Shown: positions 28,714 to 38,038 of the stretch, piece after piece | How positions within the stretch are numbered: position 1 is the first letter of the stretch | Layout of the letters: each line of letters starts with the position of its first letter | DNA from: Sphingopyxis sp. H115 | GTDB taxonomy: Bacteria; Pseudomonadota; Alphaproteobacteria; Sphingomonadales; Sphingomonadaceae | NCBI RefSeq assembly: GCF_001468465.1 | Contig: NZ_LNSA01000007.1 | Span: 62,001 to 126,000, forward strand | DNA: 64,000 nt | Direction of reading: 5' to 3' | The notes under the pieces: generated by a model | Seen by the model: the letters and a program-made list of their open reading frames with translations, nothing else | Database searches by the model: none | What the model was told of the DNA's origin: nothing | Position numbers and translations under genes: made by a program

Positions 28714-29478
28714 TTAGTCGATCAACGCCACGGCCCTGATCCACCCCGCGCTCGCGCGCTCGATCTTCACCGGGAAGCAGCTGAACGTGAAACCCGTCGC
28801 GGGAATTGCGGACAGGTTGGTCAGCTTCTCGATCTGGTAATAGGGCCGGATGCGTCCGGCCTTATGGCCTTCCCAGATGATCGACGGATCGCGCGTTTCG
28901 GCCCAGCGCTTCGCGGTATGACTGAACGGCGCGTCCCAGCTCCACGCGTCGGTGCCGACGACCTGCACGCCGCGCTCTGTGAGGTACAGCGTTGCCTCGG
29001 CGCCCATGCCGCAACCCTGATCGGTGAAATTGTCGGTACCGTAGATCGCGCCCGACTGGACGAGGACGATGTCGAGCGGCTGGAGATCGTGGCCGATGCG
29101 CGCGAGTTCGGCCTCGACCTCGGCGGCGCTGACGACATGGCCGTGGGGGCGATCCGAAAAATCCAGTTTCACGCCGGGACGGAAGAAGAGATCGAGCGGC
29201 GCCTCGTCGATGGAGGGGGCGCGCGTAGCGCCGCTGTCGGTGGTCGAATGATAATGCCAGGGCGCGTCCATATGCGTGCCGTTGTGCGTGCTCAGCGACA
29301 GCATCTCGACCGCCCAGCCTTCGCCGTCGGGCAGGTCTTCGCGTGTAAGTCCGGGGAAGAACATCGCGATCTGCTCCCATGTATTTTCATGGGTCATATA
29401 GGTGATGTTCGGGCGCATCACCGGTGGGTCGGAGACGACGTCGTTGGTGATCGGGATCGAAAGGTCGACGAACTGCAT
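28714..29478 (-). CDS. Cyclase family protein (kynurenine formamidase-like)
   Basis: A 254-aa metal-dependent hydrolase of the cyclase family (PF04199). ATG 29478 (MQFVDLSIP) is preferred over ATG 29487 because AGGA lies 9 nt before it. The metal-binding motif HNGTHMDAPWHY is intact, and LSIPITNDVV plus QSGAIYGTDNF, LTERGVQVVGTDAWSWD match the family. Bacterial members hydrolyse N-formylkynurenine or cyclic amides or isatin; which applies here cannot be told. No tryptophan catabolism genes are nearby. It is divergent from the MHS transporter, hinting at a shared substrate. Confidence 0.88.
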   Translation of the reverse strand: MQFVDLSIPITNDVVSDPPVMRPNITYMTHENTWEQIAMFFPGLTREDLPDGEGWAVEMLSLSTHNGTHMDAPWHYHSTTDSGATRAPSIDEAPLDLFFRPGVKLDFSDRPHGHVVSAAEVEAELARIGHDLQPLDIVLVQSGAIYGTDNFTDQGCGMGAEATLYLTERGVQVVGTDAWSWDAPFSHTAKRWAETRDPSIIWEGHKAGRIRPYYQIEKLTNLSAIPATGFTFSCFPVKIERASAGWIRAVALID

Positions 29479-29587
29479 GGCCGCCATCCTGCCACCGGAA
29501 AGACGCTACGCCAAGAAGGCTTGCGCACCGGCGCTTGCCCGGTAGAGAAGGGCGAAAGCCCCATGCAATGGGGCGGGGGAGAGCCTG

Positions 29588-31210
29588 ATGACCGAGAGTG
29601 CCGCCGCCGGAAACGGGGCCGTTTACGAACCGACCGCAAAGGACATCCGCATGGTCATCGCCGCGTCGTCGGCGGGCACGGTGTTCGAATGGTATGATTT
29701 CTTTATCTACGGCACATTGGCAGCGATCATCGGCAAGGCCTTTTTCCCCAGCGACAATGCCACGCTCGAAATATTGCTCGTGTGGGCGGGGTTCGCGGTC
29801 GGCTTCGGTTTCCGGCCGCTCGGCGCGGTGCTGTTCGGCTTTCTCGGTGACCGGCTCGGGCGCAAATATACCTTCCTCGTCACCGTCACGCTGATGGGCA
29901 TCGCCACCGCAGGTGTCGGCATGATCCCGTCGGCGGCGTCGATCGGCATCGTCGCGCCGATCATCGTCATCCTGCTCCGCGTGCTGCAAGGGCTTGCGCT
30001 CGGCGGCGAATATGGCGGCGCGGCGGTCTATGTTGCAGAACATTCGCCGCCCGGAAAGCGCGGTTTCTATACCAGCTTCATCCAGGCGAGCGTCGTCGGC
30101 GGCTTCGTATTGAGCCTGATCGTCGTGCTCGGATGCAAGGCGCTGATGTCCGACGCGCTCTGGGAAAGCTGGGGCTGGCGCGTGCCCTTCCTGCTGTCGC
30201 TGATCCTGCTGGCGATTTCTCTGTGGATGCGGCTCAAACTGTCCGAAAGCCCGGTGTTTCAGGCGATGAAGGCCGAGGGCGAACTGGCCAAGAACCCGCT
30301 CAAGGAAAGCTTCACTTACCCCGGCAATCCGCGCCGCATCTTCATCGCGCTGTTCGGTATCGCCGCGGGCCTGACCGTGATCTGGTATACGGCGATGTTC
30401 TCGGGCTTGTCGTTCCTGAAAGGGCCGATGAAGGTCGAGGATACTGCCGCCGAAATCATCGTCGGCGTCGCCGCAGCGGTCGGGATGGGCTTTTTCATCT
30501 GGGCGGGACGCCTGTCGGACCGGATCGGGCGCAAGAAACCGATCGTATGGGGCTATGCCGCGACGCTCGTGCTGCTGTTCCCGCTATTCTGGTCGATGGG
30601 CAGCGTCGGCAATCCGGCGCTGTCGGCTGCCGCCGAACGCGCGCCGGTGACGGTCACCGGTTCGCGGTGCAGCTTCGACCCGTTCGCGCAGAAACAGGAA
30701 ACCGCCTGCGGCAAGACGCTGGGCGAGCTGACAAAGCTCGGCGTGCCCTACACCGTCGCCGAAACCGACGGCGGTTTCGACAGCGTGAAGATCCGCATCG
30801 GCGAGCGCGAGGTCGCGAGCGAGGATCCCGCGCTGCTCCAGCCGGCGCTCGAAGCGATGGGCTATGATTTCGCGAAGCAGGTTCCCGACACCGGCAGCAT
30901 TTTCATCATCTTCCTTGCGCTGCTCGGGCTCAGCGCACTGTCGGGCTTTACCTATGGGCCGGTCGCGGCGCTTTTGTCCGAAATGTTCCCGCCGCATGTG
31001 CGCTATTCGTCGCTGTCGATCCCCTATCATATCGGCACGGGCTATTTCGGCGGTTTTCTGCCGCTGATCGCCAGTTTCATCATCGCGAAGACCGGCAATG
31101 CCTATGCGGGGCTTTGGTATACTTGGGTTGTCGTGCTCGTCGCCTTCCTCGTCACGGCTTTCATGTTGAAGGATCCGGTCGAGGGGCAATGGGACAAGCC
31201 CGCCGCTTGA
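29588..31210 (+). CDS. MFS transporter, metabolite:H+ symporter (MHS) type
   Basis: A 540-aa transporter with 12 predicted helices. MHS features are the N-terminal SSAGTVFEWYDFFIYGTLAA, the loop DRLGRKYTFLVTV, RVLQGLALGGEYGGAAVYVAE and a repeat LSDRIGRKKPI in the second half. MHS carriers import organic acids, betaines or proline with protons. It is longer than typical (about 430-500) owing to a roughly 90-residue hydrophilic insert after the seventh or eighth helix (region 30600-30890), with two cysteines, which should face the periplasm. Start ATG 29588 after GGGGGAGAGCCTG. Divergent from the cyclase-family gene. Confidence 0.92.
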   Translation: MTESAAAGNGAVYEPTAKDIRMVIAASSAGTVFEWYDFFIYGTLAAIIGKAFFPSDNATLEILLVWAGFAVGFGFRPLGAVLFGFLGDRLGRKYTFLVTVTLMGIATAGVGMIPSAASIGIVAPIIVILLRVLQGLALGGEYGGAAVYVAEHSPPGKRGFYTSFIQASVVGGFVLSLIVVLGCKALMSDALWESWGWRVPFLLSLILLAISLWMRLKLSESPVFQAMKAEGELAKNPLKESFTYPGNPRRIFIALFGIAAGLTVIWYTAMFSGLSFLKGPMKVEDTAAEIIVGVAAAVGMGFFIWAGRLSDRIGRKKPIVWGYAATLVLLFPLFWSMGSVGNPALSAAAERAPVTVTGSRCSFDPFAQKQETACGKTLGELTKLGVPYTVAETDGGFDSVKIRIGEREVASEDPALLQPALEAMGYDFAKQVPDTGSIFIIFLALLGLSALSGFTYGPVAALLSEMFPPHVRYSSLSIPYHIGTGYFGGFLPLIASFIIAKTGNAYAGLWYTWVVVLVAFLVTAFMLKDPVEGQWDKPAA

Positions 31211-31256
31211 TCGCCCCCCATTGGCGGCGCGCGCCAAGCCGTATAGGGGCTGGGGA

Positions 31257-32306
31257 ATGATCGCCGTCCCTTCGCCGCTCCGCCTTCGCCTTTCATCCGA
31301 AGCCCTCGTCTCCAACTGGCGCTGGCTCGCCAAGCAGAGCGGTTCGGCGGCATGCGGCGCGGCAATCAAGGCCGATGGCTATGGGCTCGGGGCCCGCGCG
31401 GTAATGCGGCATCTCGCTGCCGCAGGATGCCGCGACTTCTTCGTCGCGACCTGGGTCGAGGCGGCGGCGCTGATGCCGCTTCCTGACCATATTTCACTGT
31501 CGGTCCTGCACGGGGCGGGGGACGCCGACATGGTCGCCGCACGCACGATCCCCGCCCGCCCGGTCCTTTGCAGCATCGAGCAGGTCCGGCGATGGCGGCA
31601 GATGGGGGAGGGGCAGCCGTGCGACGTGATGGTCGATACCGGCATGAGCCGGCTCGGGCTCCGTCCCGAAGAGACGGCGGACGGCGCGCTCGACGGGCTG
31701 ACGATCGAAACCCTGCTCAGCCATCTTGCCTCGGCCGATGAGGATAGCGAGCAGAATGCTCGTCAGTTGGCGGCTTTTTGCGCGATCGCGCAGGTCGTCC
31801 GCGCGGGTCGATACAGCCTTGCGAACAGCGCGGGCGTCTGTCTGGGCGCCGATTATGCTTTCGACCTGACGCGTCCCGGTATCGCACTCTACGGCGGCAC
31901 GCCGCGCGCCGAGGCGGCGGGGCATTTGCGCCAAGTGGCCTTTCCCGAAGCGCGCATCCTCCAGGTGCGCAGCGTGCGCGAGGGCGAGACCGTCGGCTAT
32001 GGCGCGACATGGACCGCTCGGCGCGACAGCCGGATCGCCGTCGCCAATCTGGGTTATGCCGACGGCTATCTGCGATGCCATGCCGGGACGAGCGCGGGCG
32101 GAAGCTGGCAGGGCCATGCCTTTCCGCTGATCGGCCGCGTGTCGATGGACTTGACTGCATTCGATGCGAGCGACGCGGACGCGGTCGGCGAAGGCGACTG
32201 GATCGCGCTCGATTATGATTTGCCGTCGGTGTCGGTGGCGAGCGGATTGTCGCAATATGAATTGCTGACAGGTCTCGGATCGCGCTTCGAGCGATATTGG
32301 ACCTGA
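31257..32306 (+). CDS. alr: Alanine racemase
   Basis: A 349-aa PLP enzyme providing D-alanine for peptidoglycan. Start ATG 31257 (MIAVPSPLRLRL) follows GGGGCTGGGGA; an in-frame ATG at 31221 lies too close to the upstream gene and lacks a site. The PLP lysine is Lys38 in AAIKADGYGLGA, and the catalytic tyrosine of the other monomer is in VGYGATWTARRD. DTGMSRLGLRP and LANSAGVCLGADYAFDLTRPG are further signatures. Active residues are intact. It is a little shorter than E. coli Alr, as often in alphaproteobacteria. Confidence 0.95.
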   Translation: MIAVPSPLRLRLSSEALVSNWRWLAKQSGSAACGAAIKADGYGLGARAVMRHLAAAGCRDFFVATWVEAAALMPLPDHISLSVLHGAGDADMVAARTIPARPVLCSIEQVRRWRQMGEGQPCDVMVDTGMSRLGLRPEETADGALDGLTIETLLSHLASADEDSEQNARQLAAFCAIAQVVRAGRYSLANSAGVCLGADYAFDLTRPGIALYGGTPRAEAAGHLRQVAFPEARILQVRSVREGETVGYGATWTARRDSRIAVANLGYADGYLRCHAGTSAGGSWQGHAFPLIGRVSMDLTAFDASDADAVGEGDWIALDYDLPSVSVASGLSQYELLTGLGSRFERYWT

Positions 32307-32377
32307 CCGGCGCGCGAGGGCGAACGGCCGGAGTTCGGTCGTTCGCTGCGCTATTTCGTTTGATAGCCCAAGAAAAA

Positions 32378-32403
32378 GGGCCCCGAACTTGCGTTCGGGG
32401 CCC
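32378..32403. terminator. Strong terminator between alr and the TonB-dependent receptor gene
   Basis: A perfect 11-bp stem (GGGCCCCGAAC, 32378-32388; GTTCGGGGCCC, 32393-32403) with a TTGC loop. On the minus strand the stem is followed by TTTTTCT, a proper U-tail for the receptor gene; on the plus strand GATTTTC follows, so it can also stop alr transcripts. Confidence 0.85.
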
Positions 32404-32427
32404 GATTTTCCGTCCAATCCCTGCGGA

Positions 32428-35409
32428 TTAGAACTTGAACGACGCGTTCGCGAAGAAGGTGCGACCGCGATAGTCGTAACCCGAGTACAGCGGCGCGTTG
32501 CCGATGGTCGTGTAGCCGACTGCCGAGATACGCGGCGGCTTCGTGTCGAACAGGTTCTGCACGCCGACCGTCAGTTCATACTTCTCTTGGATGTTGAACT
32601 GGACCGAAGCCGAATGCAGGAAATAGTCCGCCGCTTCGAGATAATAATCATCGCGATAGGACTGAACCAGATCCGGATCCGAAACGCCGGTGAGTTCGTC
32701 ATAGGCAAAGAACTCGTAGGTCTTGTTGCGGTCGCCATCGATCCAGTCGAGGCCATAACGCAGCGTCACATTGTTGAAGCGATAGGTCGCGTCAAAGCTG
32801 CCAACCCAGTCGGGGTTCACAACCGTACCGTTCGAGTCGGTCAGGAACTCTTCGGGGAAGAGGCGGCTCGACTGTTCAGTGTACTTGGTAACGTTCGCGT
32901 TCAGCGTGAAACGGCCGCCGAACAGGTCGCGAGCGTAACGACCGTTGAACTCGAACCCCTTGCGGATGTCTTCCGACAGGTTGACGAAGCTGCTGGTCAC
33001 GGTGAGCGCATTGTTCGCATTGCGCTCGACGAAACGGCAGAAGCCTTCGTTGGGGTTGAAGTTCGCGTCGCCGTAGCAACGATTCAGGATCGTCGTCGCA
33101 TCGAGATCGGCAACGCCGTTATCGACCTTGATGTCGAAATAATCGAGCGACAGCGACAGCTGACCGACCGATTCGGGCAGGACCGGACGAACGACGACAC
33201 CCACCGACCAGTTCTTCGAGGTTTCGGCCTCGAGACCCGCATCGGCACCGCCGACGCGGAAGGTGGTGATGCCGCTGGTCTGCTGGAAGTCCGCCGGCAG
33301 GCCGATCGAGGCGCAGTTCGCCGCGATGATCTGCTGGTTCGGGCTCTGATCTGCCGGCGGCGGCAGATCGTCGCACGGATCGAGCGTGCTGCCGAGGAAG
33401 CCGCTGGTCGCGCCAAGGAACTGCTCCGCAAGCGCCGGGGCGCGATAGGAAGTGCCATAGCTGGCGCGGACGCCGAAGCCGCGGATCGGTTCCCATTCGC
33501 CCGCAATCTTGAACGTCGTGTCCGAGCCATAGGATTTATAATCCGTATAGCGGGCCGACGCCGTCAGGTTGAGGCGATAGAAGCCGGGCGTGTCGGCGAG
33601 GATCGGGACGAAGATTTCGCCATAGACTTCCTTCACGCTGTCCTTGCCGACCGTCGGCGTGCCGGCGGTCAGGCCGAGCAGGTTGCCGCTGATCGAGTTC
33701 GGATCGGGCTGGTCGTTGATGCTCTGCTTGCGATATTCGGCGCCCAGCGCGAGCTGGACATCGCCGCCGGGCATTTCGAACAGCGGACCGTCGACGTTGA
33801 ACGCGAAGGTCGTCTCGCGGAACTTGGTCTTGCCGATCGTGTTGACGAGGATCCAGTCCTTGAAGTCCTGCGGCAGGCGGCCCGCGATGACGTCGGCCGA
33901 AAGCGCCGGTGCGGCAACGCAGTTCGGGTTGGTCGCGGCGCTGGCGCAGCTGAAGGTGCCGTCGCCGTTGTCCACCGCATCGAGCGACTGTGCAAGGCGA
34001 TCGGTCAGGAAGGATTCGATCTCATAAGTGCCGTCGTTCCACGACTTGCCGACATAGGCGTCATAGCGCCACTGCGGCAGGAAGAAATCGCCGCGAATAC
34101 CACCCGATACGCGGGCATAGTCGACTTCCTGACGCGAGTCGGTAAGGCCGAAGCCGATGAAGCCGCGTGCGGCGACGAGACGGCCACCCGAGGTCGGGTT
34201 AGGATTGAGGAACGCTCCGTTACGAAGGTCGGCGGGAAGCAGCGGGCTGCCCTGGACATAGTCGAGCGAAAGCTGACGATACAGCGGCGAAGCGGACTTG
34301 CGGCGCGTGACAAGCACTTCGCCATAGATTTCGGCGTCACCGAGGATGTCGGTGCTGTAGGTGCCCGACAGATAGCCGGTGTAGATTTCGGCTTCGGTGA
34401 TCAGCGGCTCTTCTTCCTGGATCGGATCGAGCGTGTCGCGGTCATAGAAACCGACACCCAGATAGCCAGGGAACGGGCCCGTCGTCTGGCCCGGGGCCGG
34501 AACGAAACGGTTGAAGTTGCCAACCGTGCCGCTGGTGCGGCCGATCGCAGCACGCGTCGGCAGGCCGAGCGTGTTAATCGTCACGCCGCCATTGTCGAGC
34601 GTGAAGCAGGAGGTGCCATCGAAGCCGACGCCGTCGCCCGAACCGAATTCGGTGCCTTCGCCGGTCAGGAAGCCGCCGACCGGGCAGTCGAGCCACGACA
34701 CGTCGTTACGCGCCAGCTTGTCGCGCTTGCGATATTCGAGCGAGCCGATGATGTTCAGGCGGTCGCTTTCGAAACCGAACGAGGCCGCGACGCGCCGATC
34801 GACGCCCGCGCCGACTTCCGGCACGTTGACCTGCGCTTCGATGTTCAGACCGCGCAGCTTGTTGTCGGTGATGATGTTCACAACGCCGGCGACGGCGTCC
34901 GAACCGTAAATCGACGAAGCGCCCGACTTCAGCACTTCGATGCTGCTGACGATCGCGGTCGGAAGGACGTTAAGGTCGGCTGCGAGGACCGAACCGCGCG
35001 TACCGCCCGGCGCCAGGCGGCGACCGTTGAGGAGGATCAGCGTGCGGCTGGGGCCAAGGTTGCGCAGGCCGAGCGTGTTCGCGCCGGTACCGCCGTCGGT
35101 AACGAAGCCACCGTAGAAGTTGTTGATCTGGCCCGAACCCTGGGTCACGGCGTTGCTCTGCAACGCGTCGGCCGCGCTGTTGAAGCCCGCCTGGGTGATT
35201 TCTTCGGCGGTCACGACGGTGATCGGTTCGGCGACCGAGAATTCGTCGCGGCGAATGCGCGAGCCGGTGACGACGATCGCGTCGGTCGTGGCGGTATTCG
35301 TCGTGGTTGCTTCGTCCGCCGGAGCGGCGTCCTGGGCAAGCACAGGCTGGCTCACGGAAATTGCTACTGCAAAGGCAGCAGCACCCACAAGCAGGTGCGT
35401 CTTCATCAT
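32428..35409 (-). CDS. TonB-dependent outer-membrane receptor
   Basis: A 993-aa receptor for energised uptake across the outer membrane. I use ATG 35409 (MMKTHLLVGAAAFAVAIS) after GGGGAGTTACCT; the frame runs upstream into non-coding leader. A signal peptide ends near VLAQ, then a TonB-box-like stretch DAIVVTGSRIRRDEFSV, the plug domain (AEEITQAGFNSAADALQ, RTLILLNGRRLAPGG, SSIEVLKSGASSIYGSDAVAG) at about residues 60-180, and a long beta-barrel ending in ASFKF with a terminal aromatic. The large loops and the LNGRR motif fit the sphingomonad class often linked to plant polymers or peptides; the ligand is unknown. Confidence 0.95.
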   Translation of the reverse strand: MMKTHLLVGAAAFAVAISVSQPVLAQDAAPADEATTTNTATTDAIVVTGSRIRRDEFSVAEPITVVTAEEITQAGFNSAADALQSNAVTQGSGQINNFYGGFVTDGGTGANTLGLRNLGPSRTLILLNGRRLAPGGTRGSVLAADLNVLPTAIVSSIEVLKSGASSIYGSDAVAGVVNIITDNKLRGLNIEAQVNVPEVGAGVDRRVAASFGFESDRLNIIGSLEYRKRDKLARNDVSWLDCPVGGFLTGEGTEFGSGDGVGFDGTSCFTLDNGGVTINTLGLPTRAAIGRTSGTVGNFNRFVPAPGQTTGPFPGYLGVGFYDRDTLDPIQEEEPLITEAEIYTGYLSGTYSTDILGDAEIYGEVLVTRRKSASPLYRQLSLDYVQGSPLLPADLRNGAFLNPNPTSGGRLVAARGFIGFGLTDSRQEVDYARVSGGIRGDFFLPQWRYDAYVGKSWNDGTYEIESFLTDRLAQSLDAVDNGDGTFSCASAATNPNCVAAPALSADVIAGRLPQDFKDWILVNTIGKTKFRETTFAFNVDGPLFEMPGGDVQLALGAEYRKQSINDQPDPNSISGNLLGLTAGTPTVGKDSVKEVYGEIFVPILADTPGFYRLNLTASARYTDYKSYGSDTTFKIAGEWEPIRGFGVRASYGTSYRAPALAEQFLGATSGFLGSTLDPCDDLPPPADQSPNQQIIAANCASIGLPADFQQTSGITTFRVGGADAGLEAETSKNWSVGVVVRPVLPESVGQLSLSLDYFDIKVDNGVADLDATTILNRCYGDANFNPNEGFCRFVERNANNALTVTSSFVNLSEDIRKGFEFNGRYARDLFGGRFTLNANVTKYTEQSSRLFPEEFLTDSNGTVVNPDWVGSFDATYRFNNVTLRYGLDWIDGDRNKTYEFFAYDELTGVSDPDLVQSYRDDYYLEAADYFLHSASVQFNIQEKYELTVGVQNLFDTKPPRISAVGYTTIGNAPLYSGYDYRGRTFFANASFKF

Positions 35410-35934
35410 AGGTAACTCCCCGGTTGGCCCGCTCGTAAATTGAAAAATGAACGGATTGCGTCGTAGAAAGACGGAAAAAATCGCCAGCACAAGCCCCGCG
35501 TGGCAATTTTGTGTCAGACGTCTTTCATGACAGTGGCTGTGTGCCATTTTGGCAACAGTGCGGTGCGCAAGTGCGAGCTGGCGTCCGATAATTTGCTTAT
35601 GTCCCGGCGATATGAATCGCTCTCCAAATCGTTTCTCAACGACGATAGTTTCGTTTGAAACATTCTGGTTGAAATTAAATTGCGTTCGGGGGTTTTCGGG
35701 CAACGAGTGAGCGGCGCGAGCGAAGGTCGACGAGCCGAGCCATCTCGCGCGGCGAAGTGAGGGGGCTTTCGGTACGCGAAAGCCTGAACGGCAAGCGAAT
35801 CGCCCCCGCGCCCGCCCGGCGGGGTGAGCGAATGCGGCGATTGTTGCGACGCATCATAATTTGGTGCTAATGCGCTCCACTGTCCGGCGCGGCGCGGTCG
35901 CCAATGTCCCGGGATGCAAGGAGCGCAGGTCAAG
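35410..35934. other. 525-bp intergenic region between the TonB receptor gene and phaR
   Basis: No gene is supported here. It holds the A/T-rich 5' leader of the receptor gene (about 35440-35690), a palindrome GTTTC-GTTT-GAAAC at 35648-35661, and a hairpin GCTTTCG...CGAAAGC near 35768-35786. The phaR-proximal part is GC-rich with no clear promoter box visible. Short frames on both strands lack start signals and normal codon use. Confidence 0.6.
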
Positions 35935-36474
35935 ATGGCGAAGTCCAAGGCGGCGGCGGATAATGACGTCGTCACGATCAAGAAATATGCCAACCGGCGG
36001 CTCTACGATACCGAGCGCAGCTGCTACATCACGCTGGAAGATCTCGGCGCGATGGTACGCGACGGCCGCGAATTTCGCGTCGTCGATGCGAAGAGCGGCG
36101 AGGATATTACCCACAATGTGCTGACGCAGATTATCATGGATGAGGAAACTCGCGGCGAAACCCTGCTGCCGGTGAATTTCCTGCGCCACCTGATCGGCAT
36201 GTATGGCGACAAGATGCAGTCGATGGTCCCGCAATATCTTGAGGCCTCGATGACGGCGTTCCGCAAGAACCAGCAGGATGTCCGCTCGGCGCTCGAAGGC
36301 GCGCTCGGATCGAACCCGCTGGCGGAAATGACCCGGCGTAACATGGAAATGTTCCAGCAGGCGGCGGGGGCGTTCATCCCGGGGGCCGGCGGCAGCAAGG
36401 CCAAGGATGCCGAGATTGCGGCGCTGAAGGCCGAAATCGCCGAGCTCAAGTCGGAACTCGCCAAAAAGAAATAA
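35935..36474 (+). CDS. phaR: Polyhydroxyalkanoate synthesis regulator PhaR
   Basis: A 179-aa PhaR. ATG 35935 (MAKSKAAADND) is chosen over ATG 35914 because the AAGGAG at about 35918 then serves as ribosome-binding site. The N-terminal PHB/PHA accumulation regulator domain (VTIKKYANRRLYDTERSCYI, residues about 12-75) binds DNA and PHA; a second domain covers about 80-130, and the C-terminus ends in a coiled coil (AEIAALKAEIAELKSELAKK). PhaR represses phasin and its own gene until it is titrated by polymer granules. No phasin or synthase gene is in this window. Confidence 0.94.
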   Translation: MAKSKAAADNDVVTIKKYANRRLYDTERSCYITLEDLGAMVRDGREFRVVDAKSGEDITHNVLTQIIMDEETRGETLLPVNFLRHLIGMYGDKMQSMVPQYLEASMTAFRKNQQDVRSALEGALGSNPLAEMTRRNMEMFQQAAGAFIPGAGGSKAKDAEIAALKAEIAELKSELAKKK

Positions 36475-36511
36475 GCGGGGCGCCCGCCCCAGTGACGGAA
36501 AAATATATATC

Positions 36512-38038
36512 ATGGTCAAACATGCGCTCAGCGTAACCCGTCAGGCCGACTTCGCGGCCTGGTATCAGGATGTCATTGCCGAAGCCGACCTCGCTGAGGA
36601 ATCGGGCGTGCGCGGCTGTATGGTCATCAAGCCGTGGGGTTATGGCATATGGGAACGCATCCAGACGGTGATGGACGCCGCGATCAAGGAGGCCGGGGTC
36701 CAGAACGCCTATTTCCCGCTGTTCATCCCTTTGAGCTTCTTTGAGAAGGAAGCCGACCATGTCGATGGTTTTGCAAAGGAAATGGCGGTCGTCACGCACC
36801 ACCGGCTGATCGCGGACGGCAAGGGCAAGCTCGTTCCCGATCCCGAGGCGAAGCTCGAAGAACCGCTGATCGTCCGCCCGACGTCCGAAACGGTCATCGG
36901 TTCGGCGATGAGCCGCTGGGTGCAGAGCTGGCGCGACCTGCCGCTGAAGGTCAACCAGTGGGCCAATGTGGTGCGCTGGGAAATGCGCACGCGCATGTTC
37001 CTGCGTACGAGCGAGTTTCTGTGGCAGGAAGGCCATACCGCGCACGCCGACAAGGACGACGCGATGGCCGAGACGCTGCGCGCGCTCGAAATGTACCGCG
37101 CCTTTGCCGAGGATGTGCTCGCGATGCCGGTGATCGCGGGCGAGAAGCCCGAAAATGAGCGTTTCCCGGGCGCCGTCGCGACCTATTCGATCGAGGCGAT
37201 GATGCAGGACGGCAAGGCGCTGCAGGCCGGCACCTCGCATTACCTCGGCACCGGCTTCGCCGAGGCGGCGAACATCCGTTACCAGGACAAGGATGGCGGC
37301 CACAGCCTGTGCCACACGACGAGCTGGGGCACGTCGACGCGCATGATCGGCGGCGTCATCATGACGCACGGCGACGATGACGGGCTCCGCTGCCCGCCGC
37401 GCATCGCGCCGCACCAGGTCGTGATTGTGCCGATGCTGCGCGACAATGAAGAGGATGCCGCGATCATCGACTATTGCCGCGATCTCGAAACGCAGTTGAA
37501 GGCGCTCGACGCCTTTCGCGAGCCCGTGCGCGTCCTGCTCGACACGAGCGGGGCGAAGGCGCAGACCAAGCGGTGGGGATGGGTCAAGAAGGGCGCGCCG
37601 ATCATCGTCGAAATCGGCCCGCGCGACGTTGCCGGCGGCAATGTCGCGGTGATCCGCCGCGACCGGCTTTACAAGGCCGATGGCAAGCTCGACACGGCGT
37701 TCGTCGCAAAGGGCGATTTCGTTACCGGCGCGGTCGCAATGCTGGAGGATATCCAGTCGGGCCTTCACGCCGAGGCCAGGGAGCGGCTCCATGCCAATAT
37801 CCGACGCGACGTCACCGACCTCGCGGCGCATTTTGCCGGCGATGACAAGTTCGTCGGCTGGGCCGAAGTGCAATGGTCGCGGCCGACGGGCGAGCCGCTC
37901 GAGGGGATCGTTGCGCAATTGAAGGCGTTGAAGCTGACGATGCGCAACACCCCGCTCGATGCGGCGCCCGCCGATGGTGCCTGCTTCTTCACCGGCGAGC
38001 CGGCGGTGGAGCGCGTGCTGATCGGTCGGACCTATTGA
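36512..38038 (+). CDS. proS: Prolyl-tRNA synthetase, short (ProS type 3) form
   Basis: A 508-aa class II aminoacyl-tRNA synthetase. It has the eukaryote/archaea-like layout: catalytic core from the N-terminus (GVRGCMVIKPWGYGIWERIQ; motif 2 region VNQWANVVRWEMRTRMFLRT; motif 3 near WGTSTRMIGGVIM), an anticodon-binding domain from about residue 290 and a C-terminal extension ending in Tyr. It lacks the editing domain inserted between motifs 2 and 3 in the long bacterial ProS. Upstream is only a weak GGAA site. The stop overlaps the next start (TGATG). Confidence 0.95.
   Translation: MVKHALSVTRQADFAAWYQDVIAEADLAEESGVRGCMVIKPWGYGIWERIQTVMDAAIKEAGVQNAYFPLFIPLSFFEKEADHVDGFAKEMAVVTHHRLIADGKGKLVPDPEAKLEEPLIVRPTSETVIGSAMSRWVQSWRDLPLKVNQWANVVRWEMRTRMFLRTSEFLWQEGHTAHADKDDAMAETLRALEMYRAFAEDVLAMPVIAGEKPENERFPGAVATYSIEAMMQDGKALQAGTSHYLGTGFAEAANIRYQDKDGGHSLCHTTSWGTSTRMIGGVIMTHGDDDGLRCPPRIAPHQVVIVPMLRDNEEDAAIIDYCRDLETQLKALDAFREPVRVLLDTSGAKAQTKRWGWVKKGAPIIVEIGPRDVAGGNVAVIRRDRLYKADGKLDTAFVAKGDFVTGAVAMLEDIQSGLHAEARERLHANIRRDVTDLAAHFAGDDKFVGWAEVQWSRPTGEPLEGIVAQLKALKLTMRNTPLDAAPADGACFFTGEPAVERVLIGRTY

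Noticed and set aside
32389-35415. 1008-codon open frame opposite the TonB-dependent receptor
   Set aside because: Spans the whole receptor gene and its terminator in the mirror frame; composition is that of a shadow frame and no domain is visible.
35648-35661. GTTTC-GTTT-GAAAC palindrome as a defined operator of the receptor gene
   Set aside because: About 240 bp from the start codon and found only once; too weak to call as a specific site.
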